A stretch of DNA of 64,000 bases. It comes from Halanaerobium praevalens DSM 2228. GTDB taxonomy: Bacteria > Bacillota > Halanaerobiia > Halanaerobiales > Halanaerobiaceae. The DNA lies in the NCBI RefSeq assembly GCF_000165465.1, contig NC_017455.1, positions 2,170,001-2,234,000 of the forward strand, in the 5' to 3' direction. The translations under genes and the position numbers were made by a program. The notes below the pieces were generated by a model. The model searched no databases and was not told the DNA's origin. It worked only from the letters and a program-made list of their open reading frames with translations. Shown here one piece after another: positions 58,821 through 64,000 of this stretch. Position 1 is the stretch's first letter. Each line of letters starts with the position of its first letter.

Positions 58821-61805
58821 TCACTCGGCCCTCAAACTCTGATACAGATCAATCATAATTAAATCCATCAGCTTTTCTTTGAAATCTTTGTCATTAAGCA
58901 CTTTACCATAGAACTCAGTATTTTCATTATAAGATTCAACAACTGTGTCTTCAAATTTCTTTTGTACTGGTATCTTAAAGTCCTCAAAACTATTTGCTTG
59001 AGCCCATTTCTTCAAATTATTATTCTTCTCCAACTTATTTTTCATCTGATCAATAGCAACTTTAGCTGAATCTGAAAAATTGGTCTGGAATTTTTCGTTT
59101 AAACGCTCAATAATTACACTCAAATGCTCTTTTTCTTCCTCTTGATAGCTGCCACTACCCAGAGCTGGCCCAGTGAGTTCTTTTTCCCCAATTAAGCCGA
59201 TACTCTGCTGACCTTTATTCTCCAGCTGATAATATTCCAAGACAACTTTATCCGAAATATCTACATTGTTTGGAGTTTCAACATCAATTCTTTTCAGCAG
59301 AAATTTTAAATAAATATTCAGTTTATGCAGCTCAATATCTTTAATTGGATGGACCTGCAGCACTAAATTATAGAGGTTGATAAAACGCTTCATTTGAGAT
59401 CTAAATTCTAATTTATCCTCTTTAGATAAATTCTCAATTCTGGCTGTACTATGTGAGAGAGCATTATCTCCAGCTGCTATTATTTCTTCTGTAGAATCAT
59501 TCTCATAATAACAGTGAGCAAAAGCATCAATATCAGCTTTATCAATCAACATGGAATCCATTATCTCATCATAAAGAGTATACATCTGATTAGGATCTAT
59601 ATTATCTGAATCTAGCTTTGTTAGGTCATAATATGGTTCAAAAGCATTTTTAATATCATCAGCTTCATTAACAAAATCAAGAACAAAGGTATCTTCTTTA
59701 ATCCCTTTGTAGGTTCTGTTTAAACGAGATAAAGTCTGGACAGCATTAACTCCCTGCAGCCTCTTATCAACGAACATTGTGTGCAGTTTTGGCTGGTCAA
59801 AACCAGTCTGATATTTATTGGCAACTAAAAGGATCTGGTATTCATCTTTATCAAATTCTTTGGCTGTTTCTGATTCAGGGATACCGTTATTCAGCTTAGG
59901 TTCAGTGTATTCAAAGCCATCATCTTTAACTGTGCCTGAAAAAGCGACTAGACTTTTTAAATTCTTGTAGCCTTTGTCTCTAATGTATTTATCAAAAGCA
60001 TTTTTATATCTCACTGCATGTAGGCGAGAAGAGGTAACTAACATTGCTTTAGCTTCTCCCCCAATTTTATGCATTGTCTTATCCCGGAAATGCTCAATCA
60101 TAATTTCTGTTTTCTGTGATATATTATGAGGGTGCAGGCTCACAAATCTGGCAATCTCCTTTGAAGTTCTGGATTTTTCGAATTCAGGATCAGCTTCAAT
60201 TTTTTTATTAACCTGATAATATGTTTTATATGTCATATAATTTTCTAAAACATCTAAAATAAAACCTTCTTCAATAGCCTGCCGCATTGAATAAAGGTGA
60301 AAAGCCTCTTTTTTACCTGCCTGATTAGTAGAACCAAAAAGCTCTAAAGTGGCTGGTTTAGGAGTAGCGGTAAAGCCAAAGAAGCTCAAGGAATCAAGAC
60401 TCTGGACCCGCTTTAACTCTTTATTAATCTTATCCTCAACATCATCAGAATTCATTTCTGCCTGTCTATCTAATTCAGCTGCTTCTTCTAGAGATAGTGA
60501 TTCTTTTAAAGCTAAAATATTTTTGCCACTAGTAGAAGAATGGGCCTCATCAATTATAATGGCAAAGTTTTTAACTTTAGTATCTGAAACCTTATCTAAG
60601 ATAAAGGGAAACTTCTGGATTGTACTGATAATAATCTTGGTGCCAGCATTTAATTCAGCAGCTAATTGATGTGAATCTTTTTTAATCGGAGCGACTACTC
60701 CCAGTTTATGATCTATCTGATAAATCGTTTCCTGCAGCTGCTGGTCTAGGGAAACTCTATCTGTCACAACTATGACACTGCTAAAAATGGGGTTATTTTC
60801 TCTATCATGTAAACTGGATAATCGATGGGCCAGCCAGGTGATGGAATAGGTTTTACCTGAGCCTGCACTATGTTGAATTAAATATTTAGAGCCCGCTTTT
60901 TTTTCTTTGACATCCCCCAAAATTTTAGAGACTACATCTAATTGGTGATAGCGAGGAAAAATTATTTTCTCATCTTGTTTAAGATTACCCTGTTGATCAA
61001 TATCTTCTTCTTGATCAATGAAAACAAATTTCTGCAGAATCTCTAAAAGCTGATCTTTTTTGAAAATATCCTCCCAGAGATAATGAGTTTTTATTTTGCC
61101 TGCAACTGTAGGATTCCCTGCTCTTTTGGCTTTACCCTTGCCTTGACCTTTGTTAAAAGGTAAAAAGAAGGTATCTTTTCCCTTAAGCTCAGTTGTCATA
61201 TAGACTTCAGCTTTATCAACAGCAAAATTTACTATTGAGCGCTGTTTAAATCTAAATATTTTTTCATTGGGAGACCTCTCAGTTTTATATTGTTTAATAG
61301 CATCTTTGTAGCCCTGACTTGTATCCTGATTTTTGAGCTCCATTGTGATAATCGGGAGACCATTTAGAAAAAGAACTATATCAAGTCGTTTATTATCCTG
61401 ATAATTTAGTTCATCAATTACAGAAAAAATGTTCTGTTGATATAATTTATTTAGCTTTGCATTAAAATCTGTCGGGGGCTTAAAATAGGCTAAATCTAAT
61501 TTTTTACCATAATCTTTAATTCCATGCTTAATTACATCAATCATACTTCTTCTGGCTAATTCTGCATTTAATCTTTTAACTATTTTTTGCTTATATTCAG
61601 GTCCATAAATATTTTTTAATTCCTGCATGGTTTTTTCCTGTGTTGTTTCCAGAAATTCAAATAAGATTTCTGTATCTAGAGCATGATATTTATCATAGTT
61701 TTGATTACTGCTTTCAAGATAAGCATTTTCACTAATTAGATGCTTTTTAATTAAGTTCTGAAATTCTTTCTCTGTCAATTGGGCTGGTGTGCCTGTGCTC
61801 AGCAA
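58821..61805 (-). CDS. hsdR: Type I restriction enzyme R subunit
   Basis: 994-residue motor and nuclease subunit. The N-terminal nuclease motif is in KRLDIVLFLNGLPIITMELKN (Asp and Glu-x-Lys). The helicase part has HSAGSGKTYS (motif I), IIIDEAHSST (motif II, DEAH), FFGFTATPKP (motif III) and LSRLNRTYKG (motif VI). The C-terminal region should bind the methylase. It follows hsdS by 1 bp. The nuclease and ATPase residues look intact, so the system may be active. Confidence 0.95.
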   Translation of the reverse strand: MLSTGTPAQLTEKEFQNLIKKHLISENAYLESSNQNYDKYHALDTEILFEFLETTQEKTMQELKNIYGPEYKQKIVKRLNAELARRSMIDVIKHGIKDYGKKLDLAYFKPPTDFNAKLNKLYQQNIFSVIDELNYQDNKRLDIVLFLNGLPIITMELKNQDTSQGYKDAIKQYKTERSPNEKIFRFKQRSIVNFAVDKAEVYMTTELKGKDTFFLPFNKGQGKGKAKRAGNPTVAGKIKTHYLWEDIFKKDQLLEILQKFVFIDQEEDIDQQGNLKQDEKIIFPRYHQLDVVSKILGDVKEKKAGSKYLIQHSAGSGKTYSITWLAHRLSSLHDRENNPIFSSVIVVTDRVSLDQQLQETIYQIDHKLGVVAPIKKDSHQLAAELNAGTKIIISTIQKFPFILDKVSDTKVKNFAIIIDEAHSSTSGKNILALKESLSLEEAAELDRQAEMNSDDVEDKINKELKRVQSLDSLSFFGFTATPKPATLELFGSTNQAGKKEAFHLYSMRQAIEEGFILDVLENYMTYKTYYQVNKKIEADPEFEKSRTSKEIARFVSLHPHNISQKTEIMIEHFRDKTMHKIGGEAKAMLVTSSRLHAVRYKNAFDKYIRDKGYKNLKSLVAFSGTVKDDGFEYTEPKLNNGIPESETAKEFDKDEYQILLVANKYQTGFDQPKLHTMFVDKRLQGVNAVQTLSRLNRTYKGIKEDTFVLDFVNEADDIKNAFEPYYDLTKLDSDNIDPNQMYTLYDEIMDSMLIDKADIDAFAHCYYENDSTEEIIAAGDNALSHSTARIENLSKEDKLEFRSQMKRFINLYNLVLQVHPIKDIELHKLNIYLKFLLKRIDVETPNNVDISDKVVLEYYQLENKGQQSIGLIGEKELTGPALGSGSYQEEEKEHLSVIIERLNEKFQTNFSDSAKVAIDQMKNKLEKNNNLKKWAQANSFEDFKIPVQKKFEDTVVESYNENTEFYGKVLNDKDFKEKLMDLIMIDLYQSLRAE

Positions 61806-61806
61806 T

Positions 61807-63210
61807 TTATTCTCCCCCTTTTAATTCGTAATCTCGCAAGTCTATTTTACCTGTAACAGCCTCAAAGATTAGTGATTTTTTGTATTCTTTATATTTTTGG
61901 ATTGAAGTTTTGGTTTTTTGGATTAGGTTGTCTATTAGTTCGGTTTTTTTATCAAGATAATTTATTATTTTATTTTGTGAATGTTTATCTATCTTTGGTA
62001 AATACAAATTATCCAACTGTTCTTGTGAAATCATCGGGACTGCTGTTGATGATACAATTAAATTAAAAAATTCAGAAACAGAATTAGAAATTAAATAATA
62101 ATAAAAATATTTAGCTTTTATTTCAAGATTATTAACAAGAATTAAACTAGGATTTATTGTAGCTTCACCAATGTTCTTATCAATTATTGCTACTTTTCCA
62201 ATACTACCTCTTTGGACAACAACTAAATTATTATATTCTATCATAATTTCTGGCGATTCATAATATTTATCCCAACTAATATAAGTTGGGTCACTTAAAT
62301 CTAACTGATTTCTATCATTAATATGCTTACCACCTAAAGTTAAAGCTCCTTGTCCTTTATCAACTAAATCATCTTTTGTATATCCTCTATAACCTATTCT
62401 TCCATGAATGTCTGCTATATATTTAACTTTACTAATATCATAAAAGTGAGGAACATCTCTTATCCATTCAATTCCACTATCTTTCATTTCTACTTCATCA
62501 ACTAAATCTCCATCCTCATTAAGATATTTATCTCCTAATTTACCTTTAGTTACAGCATCAGTTATAACTGATTTTTTATATTTTTCGAGTTGGTCTATAA
62601 GCTTTTCTTTTTTGTTCGTTATCTCATCTATTTCAGCAGTTTTTTGGTCGAGGAATGATGCTATTTTTTGTTGTTCCTCAATACTAGGCTTTAAAACTAG
62701 AATATCATTTATATCTTTCATTCCTAGATTTTTCTGAGTATTTGAATTAGATAATAAATCAGTTTGAATTTGAAAATATGAGCTTTTCATTGAGTATTCT
62801 AAATAAGAAGATTCTATTTTATAGTTAGGTTTTATTAACGCTAGAGGAGACCATATAGAAAATGGAAAATCCACATTAATTTTAGCAACCTTTCCAACAG
62901 AAGCAGCCTTGCCTAATAAAATATCTTCTTTCTCAGGATTGCTTTTATTTCTGTAAATCTTGTGATCTTTAACTGAAATTTGTCTGCAATTTTCAAAAAC
63001 CAACTTGCCATTTTGAATACTATCTACTGATAAAAATGGGACACCATTATCATATACATAATCAGGTGTTTCATGTGGTCCATCTGATACTGGTTCTTTC
63101 ACAAGATATTTTATTTTACTAATTATCCAATTTTTAGGTATATCAGCAATCCACTCAATTCCACTATCCTGATACTCCTCATATCTCTTATATTCTCTCA
63201 TCATAACCAC
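61807..63210 (-). CDS. hsdS: Type I restriction enzyme specificity subunit
   Basis: 467 residues with two target-recognition domains, each opened by a similar segment (YQDSGIEWIADIPKNW near residue 11 and MKDSGIEWIRDVPHFY near 240) and each closed by a conserved helix (LDQKTAEIDEITNKKEKLID near 190 and LDKKTELIDNLIQKTKTSIQ near 420). Together they read a bipartite DNA site, which cannot be predicted. The frame is intact. It overlaps the hsdM stop by one base. Confidence 0.94.
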   Translation of the reverse strand: MVMMREYKRYEEYQDSGIEWIADIPKNWIISKIKYLVKEPVSDGPHETPDYVYDNGVPFLSVDSIQNGKLVFENCRQISVKDHKIYRNKSNPEKEDILLGKAASVGKVAKINVDFPFSIWSPLALIKPNYKIESSYLEYSMKSSYFQIQTDLLSNSNTQKNLGMKDINDILVLKPSIEEQQKIASFLDQKTAEIDEITNKKEKLIDQLEKYKKSVITDAVTKGKLGDKYLNEDGDLVDEVEMKDSGIEWIRDVPHFYDISKVKYIADIHGRIGYRGYTKDDLVDKGQGALTLGGKHINDRNQLDLSDPTYISWDKYYESPEIMIEYNNLVVVQRGSIGKVAIIDKNIGEATINPSLILVNNLEIKAKYFYYYLISNSVSEFFNLIVSSTAVPMISQEQLDNLYLPKIDKHSQNKIINYLDKKTELIDNLIQKTKTSIQKYKEYKKSLIFEAVTGKIDLRDYELKGGE

Positions 63211-64000
63211 TAACCTAAAACTTTCTGCATAATCTCATTAATCTCTGCTTCCAGCTTTTCTATATCTTCTTTAATCTTATGAGAAGGTTCTAGCTCTTCA
63301 AACTCATAAAAGTATCTGGTAAAAGGAATCTCATAACCAACTCTAGTATAAGAATAATCAACCCAAGCTTCTGGCACATGTGGTTTTACTTCTTCTTCAA
63401 AATAAGTTTGAATATTATCTTTTTCTTTTTCCACAAAATCAGAATAATCCTGTTTATATCCTTCTACCTTGTGACTAAAAAGAATTCTCTCATAATCACG
63501 AAGATCTGTATCTGATTCTATTTTGCCTCGCTTTTTGCAATAATCAGCAGTTTCATCTCTTTTAGCAAGACCATTTCTGACAGCTTTCATTAAGGAGCGC
63601 TTTAAATCCAAATCTCCTAAAATTTCTTTCAGCACTTCTTTAAATTCTTTTCTGTTTTTCCAGACTTTATCCTGCTCAATATTTGCTCTCAATCTATTTA
63701 AAATTTTATCCTGCAGTTTTTTACCTGCTTCCAGTTTTTCTAATTTATTTTTATCCTTAGACTTAAACTCAGGAGCTTCTGATAGTTTCTTCAGCTTCTT
63801 ATATTTCTCTTCATCAAATAACTTGGAGAAGGTATTTTCAGCATAAATATTTTCAATTCTATCTTCAGTAATCTTAAAATTTAATTTAAGTGGTCTTTCA
63901 ATTCGAACTTTAAGATAACCAAATTCTTCTTTATCAAATATTTGGGAGTATTCATTATCCTGGAAGGCACCATAGATTTCAGTTATTCTATTAATCTGTG
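63210..64000 (-). CDS. hsdM: Type I restriction enzyme M subunit, C-terminal part (5' end beyond window)
   Basis: The open frame runs from the right edge to 63210 without a break; an internal Met at 63692 is not the real start. The visible 260 or so residues are the C-terminal region, with ITEIYGAFQDNEYSQIFD and FGYLKVRIERPLKLNFK typical of HsdM tails and helical segments that contact HsdS. The SAM and NPPF motifs lie outside the window. Confidence 0.88.
   Translation of the reverse strand, partial: QINRITEIYGAFQDNEYSQIFDKEEFGYLKVRIERPLKLNFKITEDRIENIYAENTFSKLFDEEKYKKLKKLSEAPEFKSKDKNKLEKLEAGKKLQDKILNRLRANIEQDKVWKNRKEFKEVLKEILGDLDLKRSLMKAVRNGLAKRDETADYCKKRGKIESDTDLRDYERILFSHKVEGYKQDYSDFVEKEKDNIQTYFEEEVKPHVPEAWVDYSYTRVGYEIPFTRYFYEFEELEPSHKIKEDIEKLEAEINEIMQKVLG

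Noticed and set aside
63210-63692. A separate 160-residue gene starting at an internal Met
   Set aside because: The frame continues unbroken to the window edge with HsdM-like sequence, so it is the C-terminal part of hsdM.

Overview
The window looks like about 64 kb of chromosome from a low-GC, Gram-positive-type anaerobe, most likely a halophilic member of the Halanaerobiales (Halanaerobium-like). The lineage call is inference from gene content, AT-rich intergenic DNA, Glu/Asp-rich proteins and Firmicutes gene order; I cannot run a search. Nearly all genes lie on the minus strand.

Housekeeping core (1-44.98 kb). Transcribed right to left, the left part carries DUF1934-argS-pyrG-crotonase, a zinc-ribbon protein, then fbaA-CaCA exchanger-rho-rpmE-tdk, matching the Firmicutes fba/rho/rpmE/tdk neighbourhood. 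Thioredoxin, a glutaredoxin-like oxidoreductase, an M18 aminopeptidase and an orphan response regulator follow. A shikimate operon (aroA-hisC type-aroF-aroC-SurA-like) starts from a consensus promoter and a leader with a candidate attenuator (22.1-22.3 kb). Two copies of one IS200/IS605 element (14.15-16.39 and 24.12-26.18 kb) flank the aro operon and a sodium/solute symporter. From 28.8 to 44.9 kb the order rlmH-walJ, rex, metG-rsmI-trmN6-yabA-ricT-holB-darA-tmk, trxB, guaB, recR-ybaB-dnaX-SRP RNA-tadA closely resembles the origin-proximal region of Bacillus. tRNA-Ser(GGA), tRNA-Ser(CGA) and tRNA-Arg(ACG) lie around tadA.

Accessory island (45-64 kb). Past tRNA-Arg the content changes to defence and mobile DNA: a three-gene set (TRADD-N-type membrane protein, HEPN protein with an RxxxxH motif, PD-(D/E)XK-like protein), a small tyrosine recombinase, a decayed nurA with a herA-like remnant, an HNH nuclease with a 51-residue membrane peptide, a truncated second recombinase copy that runs into a five-repeat CRISPR array without cas genes, a chemotaxis receptor, an adenine/adenosine deaminase, unknown membrane proteins, and a type I restriction-modification operon (hsdM partial-hsdS-hsdR plus an unknown coiled-coil membrane protein) that leaves the window at the right edge.

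Most unusual signals: (1) the HEPN/TRADD-N/nuclease gene set; (2) a family of roughly 57-62 bp hairpin units repeated in the IS605 tail, one of which has also landed in the opposite orientation inside tnpB of one copy; (3) an A10 tract in dnaX where slippage by one base in either direction gives an immediate stop; (4) the aro leader; (5) a palindromic intergenic repeat family built on TTTGTACCCGGTACAAGTGA; (6) a hairpin placed between Shine-Dalgarno and start codon of a zinc-ribbon gene; (7) tRNA-Arg(ACG) directly upstream of tadA, whose product deaminates that tRNA.
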